From NCBI GenBank assembly GCA_015234425.1, contig JADGNE010000023.1, positions 62,001 to 126,000 on the forward strand: a DNA stretch of 64,000 nucleotides, given 5' to 3'. The notes under the pieces were generated by a model, which was not told where the DNA came from, ran no database searches, and was given only the letters and a program-made list of their open reading frames with translations. Numbering within the stretch: the stretch's first letter is position 1; the number at the start of each line of letters is the position of its first letter. A program made the position numbers and the translations under genes. This document shows positions 7,218 to 15,861 of the stretch, piece by piece. The DNA is from Devosia sp. Lineage in GTDB: Bacteria > Pseudomonadota > Alphaproteobacteria > Rhizobiales > Devosiaceae.

Positions 7218-8582
7218 ATGAGTTTTACCGGCCCCTCGGCAAAGCACTTTGTCATTATCGGTGGCGGCGCCAGCGGCGTTCTCATCGCCTCCCAATTGCT
7301 GCGCGATCCCGATCCTGAGCTGAAGGTCACGGTGCTTGAGCGTCAGGGCCAGTTCGGCCAGGGCCTGGCCTATTCGGCGCGGCACCGCGACCATCGCGTC
7401 AATGTCCCCTCCCGCGGCATGAGCGCCTATCCCGATGATCCCGAGCATTTCTGGCGCTGGCTGCAGCAGAAATTCCCCGGCAAATATGACACCTCCTGGG
7501 TCTTCGTCGCCCGGCGGCTTTATGGCACCTATCTTGAAGATGTGCTGCGTCAGGCCGGCGAGCGTATACCGGGGCGCCTCCGGGTCCTCGCCGAAGAAGC
7601 CATGGCCCTCACCGAAAAGCCCGATGGCGTCGAAGTCCTCCTCGGCAATGGCACCACGCTCTACGGTCGCGCTGCCGTTCTCGCCGTTGGCCACGAAACC
7701 CAGCCGGCCCGCGGTCGCGGCATTGCCGTCCGCGTCGGCTCGGATGCCGATACCCCGCTGGACCCTGAAGCCCATGTCATGATCCTCGGCTCCGGCCTCA
7801 GCATGGTCGATGCCTGGGTCTCGCTGTCCGAGGCCCGTCACAGCGGCCCGGTCACCGTCGTCTCGCGCAATGGCCTCCTGCCCACTGCCCATCGTGATGT
7901 GCCGCCCCTGCAGATCGATGCCGCCGATGTGCCATTTGGCGTCGGCGTTCGCGCGCTGACGCGGTGGTTCCGCGCCCTCATCGCCAACACCATGGCGCGG
8001 GGCGGGGACTGGCGCAGCGTCGTCGATGGCCTCCGCCCCTACAATCAGCGCCTCTGGCAGAGCTGGCCAGACAAGGAAAAACGCCGCTTCCTGCGTCATC
8101 TGCGCCCCTGGTGGAATGTCCACCGCCATCGTCTGCCGCCCGACCTGCATGAAGGGCTTGTGAAGGCCATTGCCAGCGGACAAGTCCGCCTCGTCGCCGC
8201 CGAATTCACCGGCATCGAGAAGACTGCCGATGGCGTCCGCGCCACTATTCGCCCGCGCGGTGGCAGCGACCGGGTGACCATGGATATTGCCCGCGTCTAT
8301 GATTGCGGTGGCGTCAGCGTCGATGTGCGCGCCAGCGGCAATCCGTTGATCCGCCATCTCGTCCAGACCGGTGCGGCGCGAGCCGACAGCATGAATATCG
8401 GCCTCGATGTCGACGGCAAATGCGCCGTGGTCGCCGCGGATGGTCATGTGTCGTCCCGCCTGCGGGTCGTCGGCCCGCTGACGCGTGGCCGCTATTTCGA
8501 GATCGAAGCCGTGCCCGATATTCGCGTCCAATGCGCTTCTGTGGCGCGCGCGCTCCTCGTCGGCGAGGTCGTCGAGGCCTGA
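7218..8582 (+). CDS. FAD/NAD(P)-binding protein (NAD_binding_9-type oxidoreductase)
   Basis: 454 residues. The N-terminal dinucleotide-binding motif is VIIGGGASGVLIASQLL, followed by KVTVLERQGQFGQGLAYS, the HRVNVPSRGMSAYPDDPEHFWRWL block typical of the NAD_binding_9 (HydA-like) group, and a second nucleotide-binding loop VMILGSGLSMVDAWVSL. Such proteins are flavin oxidoreductases of mostly unknown substrate, and some act on sulfur or siderophore compounds. GGAAGG lies just upstream of the ATG. Its position between sbp and cysT suggests a sulfur role, but the sequence does not prove that. Confidence 0.78.
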   Translation: MSFTGPSAKHFVIIGGGASGVLIASQLLRDPDPELKVTVLERQGQFGQGLAYSARHRDHRVNVPSRGMSAYPDDPEHFWRWLQQKFPGKYDTSWVFVARRLYGTYLEDVLRQAGERIPGRLRVLAEEAMALTEKPDGVEVLLGNGTTLYGRAAVLAVGHETQPARGRGIAVRVGSDADTPLDPEAHVMILGSGLSMVDAWVSLSEARHSGPVTVVSRNGLLPTAHRDVPPLQIDAADVPFGVGVRALTRWFRALIANTMARGGDWRSVVDGLRPYNQRLWQSWPDKEKRRFLRHLRPWWNVHRHRLPPDLHEGLVKAIASGQVRLVAAEFTGIEKTADGVRATIRPRGGSDRVTMDIARVYDCGGVSVDVRASGNPLIRHLVQTGAARADSMNIGLDVDGKCAVVAADGHVSSRLRVVGPLTRGRYFEIEAVPDIRVQCASVARALLVGEVVEA

Positions 8583-8660
8583 TAAGGCCCGGCTTCCAGC
8601 GGGAGCCTGGAACACAGAAGGATTTTCTATTTTTCGCGCCCAACTGACCGGGCGTGCGCC

Positions 8661-8688
8661 TTGAGAAACTCGACTGCCCCGCTAGGGT
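8661..8688 (+). promoter_or_regulatory. Weak candidate promoter for cysT-cysW
   Basis: TTGAGA (8661-8666) and TAGGGT (8683-8688) are spaced 16 bp in the 190-bp gap between the FAD protein gene and cysT. The match is modest and read by eye only. Confidence 0.25.
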
Positions 8689-8772
8689 TGCCAGACTTGC
8701 TGCGCCTGACACAGGAGACGCAATCATGGCACGAGAAGACCGGCGCCTCGGTGCGCAGCGGGGAGGGCGCCC

Positions 8773-9618
8773 ATGACGCGCCTCGGCGGCTTCCGACGAC
8801 CCAGTATCATTCCCGGCTTTGGGCTGACCTTCGGTTTCACCATCGCCTATTTCTCGCTGATCATCCTCATCCCGCTCATCGCCCTGGTCCTGCGCTCGGC
8901 AGGCCTTGGCTGGGGCGGGTTCTGGGCGGCCGCCACGGACGCACGCGTCCTCGGCGCCCTGCGGACGAGCTTCGTCACGGCGCTGATTGCCGCCGGCATA
9001 AACGTCGTCTTCGGCACGATGATCGCCTGGGTGCTTGTGCGCTACCGCTTCCCCGGCCGGCGCATCTTCGACGCCATGGTCGATCTGCCCTTTGCCCTCC
9101 CGACCGCAGTCGCGGGGATCGCGCTCACCGCCATCTACGCGCCCAATGGCTTTGTCGGCCAGCTCGTTGCCCCCCTCGGCATCCGCATTGCCTACACCCC
9201 GATCGGCATTGTCGTCGCCATGATCTTCATCGGCCTGCCCTTCGTCGTCCGCACCATCCAGCCCATTCTCGAAGAGACCAGCAAGGAGGTCGAGGAAGCC
9301 TCCGCTACCCTTGGCGCCAACCGCTTCCAGACCATTTTCCGCGTGCTGCTGCCCAGCCTCACCCCGGCCATCCTCACCGGCTTCGCGCTCGCTTTCGCCC
9401 GCGCGGGGGGGGAATATGGCTCGGTCATCTTCATCGCCGGCAACATCCCCTTCGTCTCGGAGATTGCCCCGCTGCTGATCGTCATCCGCCTCGAGGAATT
9501 CAACTATTCCGGTGCCGCCGTCATCGCCACGGTGATGCTGCTGATCTCCTTCCTCATGCTGTTCCTGATCAATCTCATTCAGGCCTGGAGCCGGAGGAGG
9601 TATGGCTATGGCGCATAG
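8773..9618 (+). CDS. cysT: Sulfate ABC transporter permease CysT (CysU)
   Basis: 281 residues with about six membrane helices (for example [21 protein letters not shown]). The cytoplasmic coupling loop is [21 protein letters not shown], the EAA motif that contacts the ATPase. [13 protein letters not shown] and [15 protein letters not shown] are typical of CysT. It forms the membrane channel with CysW for sulfate/thiosulfate import. GGGAGG precedes the ATG. Its last 17 bp overlap cysW. Confidence 0.93.
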   Translation: MTRLGGFRRPSIIPGFGLTFGFTIAYFSLIILIPLIALVLRSAGLGWGGFWAAATDARVLGALRTSFVTALIAAGINVVFGTMIAWVLVRYRFPGRRIFDAMVDLPFALPTAVAGIALTAIYAPNGFVGQLVAPLGIRIAYTPIGIVVAMIFIGLPFVVRTIQPILEETSKEVEEASATLGANRFQTIFRVLLPSLTPAILTGFALAFARAGGEYGSVIFIAGNIPFVSEIAPLLIVIRLEEFNYSGAAVIATVMLLISFLMLFLINLIQAWSRRRYGYGA

Positions 9619-10465
9619 TCACCGCACATCGCCCACCGACGAACCAACCTCGGTCCGCTGGCTGCTGATTGCCGTTTGCCTCGCCTTCATGGCGCTGTTT
9701 CTGGTGCTGCCGCTCTATGCGGTCTTCGCCGAAGCTTTCCGCCTCGGCTGGAATGCCTTCTGGACAGCGCTCGGTACCAAGGATGCGCAATCGGCGATCC
9801 GGCTCACCCTGTTGGTCGCCGCCATCGCCGTGCCGCTCAACATCGTCTTCGGCATCTGCGCCTCCTGGGCCATCGCCAAGTTCGAGTTCAAGGGCAAGGC
9901 CTTCCTTATCACCCTCATCGACCTGCCATTCTCGGTCTCGCCGGTCATTTCGGGCCTCGTCTATGTCCTGCTCTTCGGCTCCGGCTCATTGCTCGGCCCC
10001 TGGCTCAAATCCTACGGCATCGAAATCCTCTTCGCCGTCCCGGGCATCGTGCTGGCCACGATCTTCGTCACCTTCCCCTTCGTCGCCCGGGAGTTGATTC
10101 CGCTGATGCAGGATCAGGGCACAGGCGACGAGGAAGCCGCGCTCTCTCTCGGCGCCTCCGGCTGGCAGACCTTTTGGCGCGTCACCCTGCCAAACATCAA
10201 ATGGGGCCTGCTCTACGGCGTTCTGCTCTGCAATGCCCGCGCCATGGGCGAGTTCGGCGCGGTGGCGGTGGTGTCCGGAAAAATTCGCGGCGAAACCACC
10301 ACCATCCCGCTGCAGGTGGAAATGTTCTACAACGAATACAACGCCACCGCAGCCTTCGCCCTGGCATCGCTTCTGGCGCTGCTCGCACTCGTCACCCTCG
10401 TCCTCAAGACCGCGCTCGAATGGCGCTATGGCGACGAACTGGCCGCCACCGGCAGGGGGCACTGA
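9602..10465 (+). CDS. cysW: Sulfate ABC transporter permease CysW
   Basis: 287 residues with six predicted helices. The characteristic stretches are [20 protein letters not shown], the EAA loop [22 protein letters not shown], and [20 protein letters not shown]. Start choice is either the ATG at 9602 or the in-frame ATG at 9608, which is better spaced from AGGAGG. No cysA ATPase gene follows: a strong terminator comes directly after the stop, so the transporter must take its ATPase from elsewhere in the genome. Confidence 0.93.
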   Translation: MAMAHSHRTSPTDEPTSVRWLLIAVCLAFMALFLVLPLYAVFAEAFRLGWNAFWTALGTKDAQSAIRLTLLVAAIAVPLNIVFGICASWAIAKFEFKGKAFLITLIDLPFSVSPVISGLVYVLLFGSGSLLGPWLKSYGIEILFAVPGIVLATIFVTFPFVARELIPLMQDQGTGDEEAALSLGASGWQTFWRVTLPNIKWGLLYGVLLCNARAMGEFGAVAVVSGKIRGETTTIPLQVEMFYNEYNATAAFALASLLALLALVTLVLKTALEWRYGDELAATGRGH

Positions 10466-10472
10466 ACAAAAA

Positions 10473-10502
10473 AAAGCTGCAGGCAATTTGCCCGCAGCTT
10501 TT
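10473..10502. terminator. Bidirectional rho-independent terminator after cysW
   Basis: AAAGCTGC and GCAGCTTT with an inner GGCAA/TTGCC pairing form a long stem. A-rich sequence precedes it and a short T-run follows, so it can end cysW on the plus strand and the small exported-protein gene on the minus strand. Confidence 0.8.
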
Positions 10503-10525
10503 GTCATCTCGTGAACAGCACCCGA

Positions 10526-10786
10526 TTACGGGGTGACGGACTCGAGGGTATCGGGATCGAAGAACTGCATGGTGGTCGTGCCGTTGCCGGTGTTGACCCA
10601 GGCGCGGACATAATGACCCCATTCTTCAACGCCGGCGACGTCAACGCCCTGCGACTTCAGCGCGGCTTCGAGAGCCATTTCCGAGCGGCCGAAAATCGAG
10701 TCGGAGCTATCGCCAGCCATTGCAATGCCGGGTACAGCGGCGAGGCCTGCAGCAACCATAACGGCAGCAAGAGTGAACTTTTTCAT
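10526..10786 (-). CDS. Small exported protein of unknown function (86 aa)
   Basis: The ATG at 10786 is chosen because AAAGGA lies 8 nt upstream and the protein then starts with a signal peptide (MKKFTLAAVMVAAGLAAVPGIAMA, cleavage after AMA). The mature part of about 62 residues contains EMALEAALKSQGVDVAGVEEWGHYVRAWV and ends TLESVTP. It is predicted periplasmic. No domain is recognised. Similar short secreted proteins are frequent in Devosia-like genomes. It is transcribed alone, divergently from the response regulator gene. Confidence 0.7.
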   Translation of the reverse strand: MKKFTLAAVMVAAGLAAVPGIAMAGDSSDSIFGRSEMALEAALKSQGVDVAGVEEWGHYVRAWVNTGNGTTTMQFFDPDTLESVTP

Positions 10787-10971
10787 ATTCGTTGTTCCTT
10801 TCTCGTGAACAACGCCACCTTGCTCCGCCTGCATTGTGCCAAAGTTGCGTAACAATAGAGCGGTCGATCGATAACGAAATCGTCATCCGCTCCACGCTTC
10901 TGCCATGTCCGTGCAGCGTAATGCTGGAGCAATCTTGAGCGAATAGGCTCGCGAAAACTCGGGAAGTCCAA

Positions 10972-11640
10972 TTGCGTATCTTGCTGGTTGAAGATGAGTT
11001 GGGAATGGCCAAGGCGCTGACTGCCGCGTTGGCCCGCCACGACATTCTCGTGGACCATGTCGACACGCTTGCCCTGGCCGAAGAGGCCGCGCTTTCGGGT
11101 GTCCATGCGGCCGTGATCCTCGATCGCAAACTGCCCGATGGCGACGGGCTTACGCTCATTCCCGTGCTGCGCCGCAGCCAGGTCGGCCTGCCGATTATCG
11201 TCCTCTCCGCCCTTGGCTCGCCCGATGACCGCGTGGCCGGGCTGGATACCGGGGCCGACGACTATCTCGCAAAACCCTTTTCCGTCGACGAACTCCTTGC
11301 CCGCATCCGCGCCGTGATGCGCCGCCCCAGCCTTGTCGAGGAACAGATCGTCACCGTCGGCCTTCTGCGCTTCAATCTCAACGAGCGCGCCGCCACCATT
11401 GGCGATGAGCCGCTCACCCTGACGCGGCGCGAACTGCTCGCACTCGAGCTTCTCGTGCGCCGCGCCGGCCGCACCGTCGCGCGCTCCGCCCTCGAAGAAG
11501 CCGTCTACGGCTTTGATGACGAGATCGCCTCCAACACGCTGGACGCCCACATCTCCCGCCTCCGCCGCAAGATTGCCCCGGCCAATGTGGAAATCCATGG
11601 CATCCGCGGCGTCGGCTATCTCCTCCGGGCTATCCAGTGA
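10972..11640 (+). CDS. OmpR-family two-component response regulator
   Basis: 222 residues starting at TTG 10972, since the receiver domain begins at once (MRILLVEDE). Acidic pocket E7/D8, phospho-acceptor Asp51 (ILDRKLPDGDG), and Lys101 (YLAKPF) are all present. The C-terminal winged helix (LTLTRRELLALELLVRRAGRTV ... DAHISRLRRKI ... IHGIRGVGYLL) binds DNA. The 3' end overlaps the sensor kinase gene by 4 bp, so the two are cotranslated partners. It reads like a TctD/QseB-type regulator; the target genes are not evident. Confidence 0.93.
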   Translation: MRILLVEDELGMAKALTAALARHDILVDHVDTLALAEEAALSGVHAAVILDRKLPDGDGLTLIPVLRRSQVGLPIIVLSALGSPDDRVAGLDTGADDYLAKPFSVDELLARIRAVMRRPSLVEEQIVTVGLLRFNLNERAATIGDEPLTLTRRELLALELLVRRAGRTVARSALEEAVYGFDDEIASNTLDAHISRLRRKIAPANVEIHGIRGVGYLLRAIQ

Positions 11641-13001
11641 CAAAACCTGCCAAGTCGCGCTCGCTGCGCTCCGTCCTGACGCGCGGCCTGATCCTGATCC
11701 AGATCCTCGTGCTGGTCTCGTTCACCTTCGCCGCGACCCTGCCGATCATCAATGTCCTGTCGCGCAATCAGGGGCTGGACGACAGTGTGATGGACCATAT
11801 CGCGCGTTCCATCTCCCGCAGCACTGATGGCGGCCTCGAACTGCACGCCACGCCCGCGCTCCAGAGAGTGCGCGACCAATATCCGAACTTCATGTTCTAC
11901 GCCGTTGATGCCAATGGTTATTCGGTTTCTCTTGGTACCGTGCCGGTGCAGGTCTATCTGATGACTTCGGCGCTGACCCACATCTCCTCCGCGAACCTCA
12001 GCGACACCGGCTTCAACGGCAGCGCGGAAGCGATTATCCGTAAACGAACCATCGACGATGGCCCGATCTGGATCGTCTCCACCGGCGGGCCTCAGATCGG
12101 CCTCGGGCTGATCCGGGTGGCCTTTTCTAATCCGGTTTTCGTCGGCCTCGTCTTGCTGCTGACCTCGGTCACGCTCATCAGCATCCCCGTCCTGATCCGG
12201 CGGACGTTGCGCGGCGTCGAAGGGGTTGCCGAGGAGGCGGAGGATATCGACGTCAACAAGCCCGGCGTGCGCCTTTCCGATCAGAGCGTGCCCAGCGAAC
12301 TCCAGCCGCTTGTTCATGCCTTCAACACCGCGCTTGGCCGGATCGATGACGGCGTCGAACGCCAGCAGCGCTTCATGGCCGATGCCGCGCACGAATTGCG
12401 CACGCCCATCGCCATTCTCCAGACCCGTCTCGATATGCTGCCCCCCGGCGAGCAGCGCGCCCAGCTCGAGCTCGACGTGGCCCGTCTCTCCGGCATGGCC
12501 AATCAGCTGCTCGACCTGCACCGGATGGATCTCTCTCCCGCGAGCCCGCAGCTCGTCGATCTCGTCGAGATCGCTTCCGAAGTCACCGCCGACATAGCCC
12601 CGCTCGCCATCTCGGCGGGCACGGAGCTCTCCTTCTCGGCGGATGCAAAACGGGTCCAGGTGCGGGGCGATGCCGGGGCCCTGTCGCGCGCCATCACCAA
12701 TCTCGTCCAGAATGCCATGACCCATGGCGGCCTCAACATCACCATCGACGTCAGTGTGTCCGCCACCGGCAGGGTGCGCGTGTCCGACACCGGCCCCGGC
12801 ATCAAACCTGAAAACCGCGAAGAGATTTTTTGGCCCTTCCACCGGCTGGCCCCGCTCCAGCATGGGGCAGGGCTGGGCCTTAGCCTGGTCAGCGATATCG
12901 TGCGCCGACACGGCGGCGACGTCTCGGTCAGCAGCAATGACCGCGGTGGGGCCGTATTCGACATCACCCTGCCACTGGCGGCAGACACTCCGGTAAAATA
13001 G
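11637..13001 (+). CDS. Two-component sensor histidine kinase
   Basis: 454 residues from GTG 11637 inside the GTGA overlap. An N-terminal membrane helix (GLILIQILVLVSFTFAATLPI) and a second one (VFVGLVLLLTSVTLISIPVLI) flank a periplasmic sensor of about 130 residues. A HAMP-like linker leads to the H-box FMADAAHELRTPIAIL with His252, then an N-box (AITNLVQNAMTHGG), G1 (SDTGPGI) and G2 (GAGLGLSLVSDIV). All catalytic elements are intact. It phosphorylates the adjacent OmpR-type regulator. The signal is unknown; the periplasmic domain has no motif I can name. Confidence 0.92.
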   Translation: MTKPAKSRSLRSVLTRGLILIQILVLVSFTFAATLPIINVLSRNQGLDDSVMDHIARSISRSTDGGLELHATPALQRVRDQYPNFMFYAVDANGYSVSLGTVPVQVYLMTSALTHISSANLSDTGFNGSAEAIIRKRTIDDGPIWIVSTGGPQIGLGLIRVAFSNPVFVGLVLLLTSVTLISIPVLIRRTLRGVEGVAEEAEDIDVNKPGVRLSDQSVPSELQPLVHAFNTALGRIDDGVERQQRFMADAAHELRTPIAILQTRLDMLPPGEQRAQLELDVARLSGMANQLLDLHRMDLSPASPQLVDLVEIASEVTADIAPLAISAGTELSFSADAKRVQVRGDAGALSRAITNLVQNAMTHGGLNITIDVSVSATGRVRVSDTGPGIKPENREEIFWPFHRLAPLQHGAGLGLSLVSDIVRRHGGDVSVSSNDRGGAVFDITLPLAADTPVK

Positions 13002-13077
13002 ACCCCGCGGCCCTGTCGCAATGGGTCCGCCTTGGTTAGGCTCCGCCACCTCGTGCCTGTTCCAAGGGATTCGACCC

Positions 13078-15120
13078 GTGACCAATCCGTTCTTCACCAC
13101 TTGGGAGACGCCTTATGAGGCGCCGCCCTTCGATGCCATCGAAACCGCCCATTTCAAGCCGGCCTTCATCGCCGCGCTGGAACAGCACCGCGCCGAGATC
13201 GACGCCATCGGCGCCAATGCCGAAACGCCGACTTTCGACAACACCATTGCCGCCCTCGAGCGATCCGGCCGCGCGCTCCGCCGCGTCGAGATGGTCTTCA
13301 ACCAGCTGACCTCGGCCGCCACCAGCGAGGCCCTTCAGGAAGTCGAGCGCGAGATCGTCGTCCTCGTCACGCGCCACTGGAACGCCATCTTCCTCGATGC
13401 AAAGCTCTTTGCCCGCATCGATGATCTCTATGCCCGCCGCGACAGCCTTGGCCTTGATCCCGAAGCCCTGCGCGTTCTTGAGCGCTACCATCTCGATTTT
13501 GTCCGCTCCGGCGCGCGCCTGACTGACGCTGAGCGCGACCGCTACGCAGCCATTTCCGAGCGCCTCGCCACTCTCGGCACCCAGTTCGGCCAGAATGTGC
13601 TCGCCGACGAGCAGGAGACGGTCTTCACCCTCAGCAAAGCCGAAATGGAGGGCCTTCCGGACTTTGCCCGCGCCGCAGCGGCCGAGACCGCACGTGACCG
13701 CAAGCTCAATGCCCCCTTCGCCGTCACGCCATCGCGCTCCAGCGTCGAGCCGATCCTGCACTTCGCCCGGGATCGCGGCGTGCGCGAGAAAATCTGGCGC
13801 GCCTTCGTCAAGCGCGGCGCCAATGCCAACAAGAACGACAATTCTGCCCTCATCGAGGAGATCGTCGCCCTGCGCGCCGAACAGGCAAAACTCCTAGGCT
13901 ACGACAGCTACGCCGCCTACAAACTCGCCGACAGCATGGCCGGCTCCCCCGAAGCCGCCCGTGCTCTGCTCGAACAGGTCTGGGAAGGTGGCCGCAAGCG
14001 TGCCGAAGCCGATCGCGAGGCCCTGCAGGACCTCGCCCGGTCCGAAGGCCAGGCCGAGCCGCTCGAAGCATGGGACTGGCGTTACTTTGCCGAAAAGCTC
14101 CGCGTCGCCCGCTACGATTTCGACGAAAACGAACTCAAACCCTATCTGCAGCTCGACAATGTCGTCGACGCTGCCTTCTTCGTCGCCGAAAAACTGTTCG
14201 GCCTCACCTTCGTGCCGCGCGAGGACATTCCGGGCTATCACCCGGACGTTCGCGTCTGGGAAGTGATCCGCGGCGGTGCCGTCATCGGCCTCTTCTACGG
14301 CGATTATTACGCTCGCCCCGGCAAGCGCTCCGGCGCCTGGATGACCTCGTTCCGCGATCAGTCGAAACTCGACGGCGTGCAGATCCCGTTCATCGTCAAC
14401 ACCTGCAATTTCGTCAAACCGCCCGAAGGCCAGAAGGCGCTGCTCTCGCTCGACGAGGCCCGCACTGTCTTCCACGAAATGGGCCACGGCCTGCATGGCC
14501 TCCTGTCCGACGTCACCTATCCGCGCATTTCCGGCACCAGCGTGGTGCGCGATTTCGTCGAACTGCCCAGCCAGATCTTCGAGCACTGGCTGGAAGAAGC
14601 GCCGGTTCTAGCCCGTCTCACCCATGTGGAAACCGGGGAGGCCATACCGGAGGCTCTCCTCGAGCGGATGCGCGCCGCACGCACGGCCAATTCCGGTTTT
14701 GAAACCGTGGAGTTCGTCTCTTCGGCCATTCTGGACATGGATTACCATTCCGGTCCGATGAATGGTTCTGTTGCCGAATTCGAGGCCAAGGTGCTGGACA
14801 GCATCTCCGTGCCCAAGGTGATCGCGCTGCGCCACGCCAGCACGCACTTCCTCCACCTGTTCTCGGGCGATGGTTATGCGGCCGGCTATTACAGCTACCT
14901 CTGGAGCGAGGTGCTCGACGCTGACGGCTTCGGCGCCTTCAAGGAAGCCGGCGATCCCTTTGATCCCGATACCGCCAAGCGCCTCTACGACTATATTTAT
15001 TCGGCGGGAGGCAAACGCGACTTTGCTGAAGCCTATCGCCTGTTCCGCGGGCGCCCGCCCGAAGTTCAGGCCTTGCTCGAGGGCAGGGGCCTCGTCACTG
15101 CCGAGGGCGCGGAAGCCTGA
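13078..15120 (+). CDS. M3-family oligopeptidase (PrlC/Dcp-like metallopeptidase)
   Basis: 680 residues from the GTG at 13078, which has AAGGGA 8 nt upstream; the frame opens at 13021 but that extension is not family-like. The thimet oligopeptidase zinc motif is H466-E-M-G-H470 (TVFHEMGHGLHG), followed by the conserved GTSVVRDFVELPSQIFEHW and, near the C-terminus, HLFSGDGYAAGYYSYLWSEVLDADGF. Cytosolic, no signal peptide. It degrades short peptides, including those left by ATP-dependent proteases or signal peptides. Full length for the family, single gene followed by a strong terminator. Confidence 0.93.
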   Translation: MTNPFFTTWETPYEAPPFDAIETAHFKPAFIAALEQHRAEIDAIGANAETPTFDNTIAALERSGRALRRVEMVFNQLTSAATSEALQEVEREIVVLVTRHWNAIFLDAKLFARIDDLYARRDSLGLDPEALRVLERYHLDFVRSGARLTDAERDRYAAISERLATLGTQFGQNVLADEQETVFTLSKAEMEGLPDFARAAAAETARDRKLNAPFAVTPSRSSVEPILHFARDRGVREKIWRAFVKRGANANKNDNSALIEEIVALRAEQAKLLGYDSYAAYKLADSMAGSPEAARALLEQVWEGGRKRAEADREALQDLARSEGQAEPLEAWDWRYFAEKLRVARYDFDENELKPYLQLDNVVDAAFFVAEKLFGLTFVPREDIPGYHPDVRVWEVIRGGAVIGLFYGDYYARPGKRSGAWMTSFRDQSKLDGVQIPFIVNTCNFVKPPEGQKALLSLDEARTVFHEMGHGLHGLLSDVTYPRISGTSVVRDFVELPSQIFEHWLEEAPVLARLTHVETGEAIPEALLERMRAARTANSGFETVEFVSSAILDMDYHSGPMNGSVAEFEAKVLDSISVPKVIALRHASTHFLHLFSGDGYAAGYYSYLWSEVLDADGFGAFKEAGDPFDPDTAKRLYDYIYSAGGKRDFAEAYRLFRGRPPEVQALLEGRGLVTAEGAEA

Positions 15121-15125
15121 CACAG

Positions 15126-15159
15126 AAAAGGGCAGAGGCCTCTGGCCTCTGCCCTTTTT
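15126..15159 (+). terminator. Rho-independent terminator after the M3 peptidase gene
   Basis: A perfect AAAAGGGCAGAGGCC / GGCCTCTGCCCTTTT stem with a TCT loop, ending in five T. It starts 5 bp past the stop codon and probably works in both directions. Confidence 0.9.
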
Positions 15160-15201
15160 GATGCAACTGGCCCTGCCGGCGGAGGCGGGGCCAAAACTGC
15201 A

Positions 15202-15522
15202 TTACATTGCGCTCGCGGCGAAATTGCCTTCGTCGCACATCGAGACAGTCAGAGCCTCGAGATCAATCATGGTTGCGTCGGCGTTCCAGCCGGCGGTGGT
15301 GGAAGCGTCTGCAGCAGGAGCACTTGTGCTCTCATCGGTTGCAGCAGCGTCCTGTTCGGCTTCGGTCTTGCGCAGCTCGTCGCATTTTTCCTGAACAGCC
15401 GTCACCTGATCGGCTGGCACATCCTTGCCGCTGATCATGTGGGCGTCCTGTGCCACGGCAAAACCGGGCAGGGACATTGCGGAAACGAGGGCGGCGATCG
15501 ACAAAACAGATCTCACGTTCAT
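15202..15522 (-). CDS. Small exported protein of unknown function (106 aa)
   Basis: The start at 15522 is fixed by a strong AAAGGAGG ribosome site and a signal peptide (MNVRSVLSIAALVSAMSLPGFAVAQ). The mature part has a Cys in VQEKCDELRKTEAEQ, an Ala/Ser/Thr-rich low-complexity middle, and a second Cys near the end (VSMCDEGNFAASAM), so a disulfide is possible. It is predicted to be periplasmic. No known domain recognised. The frame continues upstream without coding character. Confidence 0.68.
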   Translation of the reverse strand: MNVRSVLSIAALVSAMSLPGFAVAQDAHMISGKDVPADQVTAVQEKCDELRKTEAEQDAAATDESTSAPAADASTTAGWNADATMIDLEALTVSMCDEGNFAASAM

Positions 15523-15861
15523 TCCATTTCCTCCTTTGGAAAGCCAGTTTGTCTGGCCCCGTTCAAACGCGGGTTCTGTCTGCCAGTTGCCTTTTGGGAG
15601 AAACCATCGGCCAAACGTTAACCTGTGGTAATTTTTGCTGGGAAGCGGCCCGGCTACAGACAAAATATCATGTTCAATGATCCCTCCAGGGCACTGTGTG
15701 ATCCCGGTATCGATTTCACTGTGAGTTATAACAAAAACCTATCACCCGTGCGGCTAATTGCATTTCTCGTTTATGTCTGACGCTGATACCTCCTGCACTA
15801 TCCGGCACAGGAGTCGGACGAAGTCTGGCCGCAACCCAAGACGGCCACGGGAGGATAAGCG
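15523..15861. other. 339-bp intergenic region between small exported protein and family-5 binding protein
   Basis: No gene seen on either strand. Base composition is locally AT-richer (for example GTTATAACAAAAACC around 15727), as expected for a divergent promoter region. The 3' end holds GGGAGGAT, the ribosome site of the binding protein at 15862. No clear operator or terminator could be assigned. Confidence 0.5.

Noticed and set aside
6906-8615. Long minus-strand reading frame opposite the FAD protein gene
   Set aside because: Rich in Asp/Gly/Ala/His without domain features; it mirrors the codon pattern of the plus-strand gene, which has clear FAD motifs.
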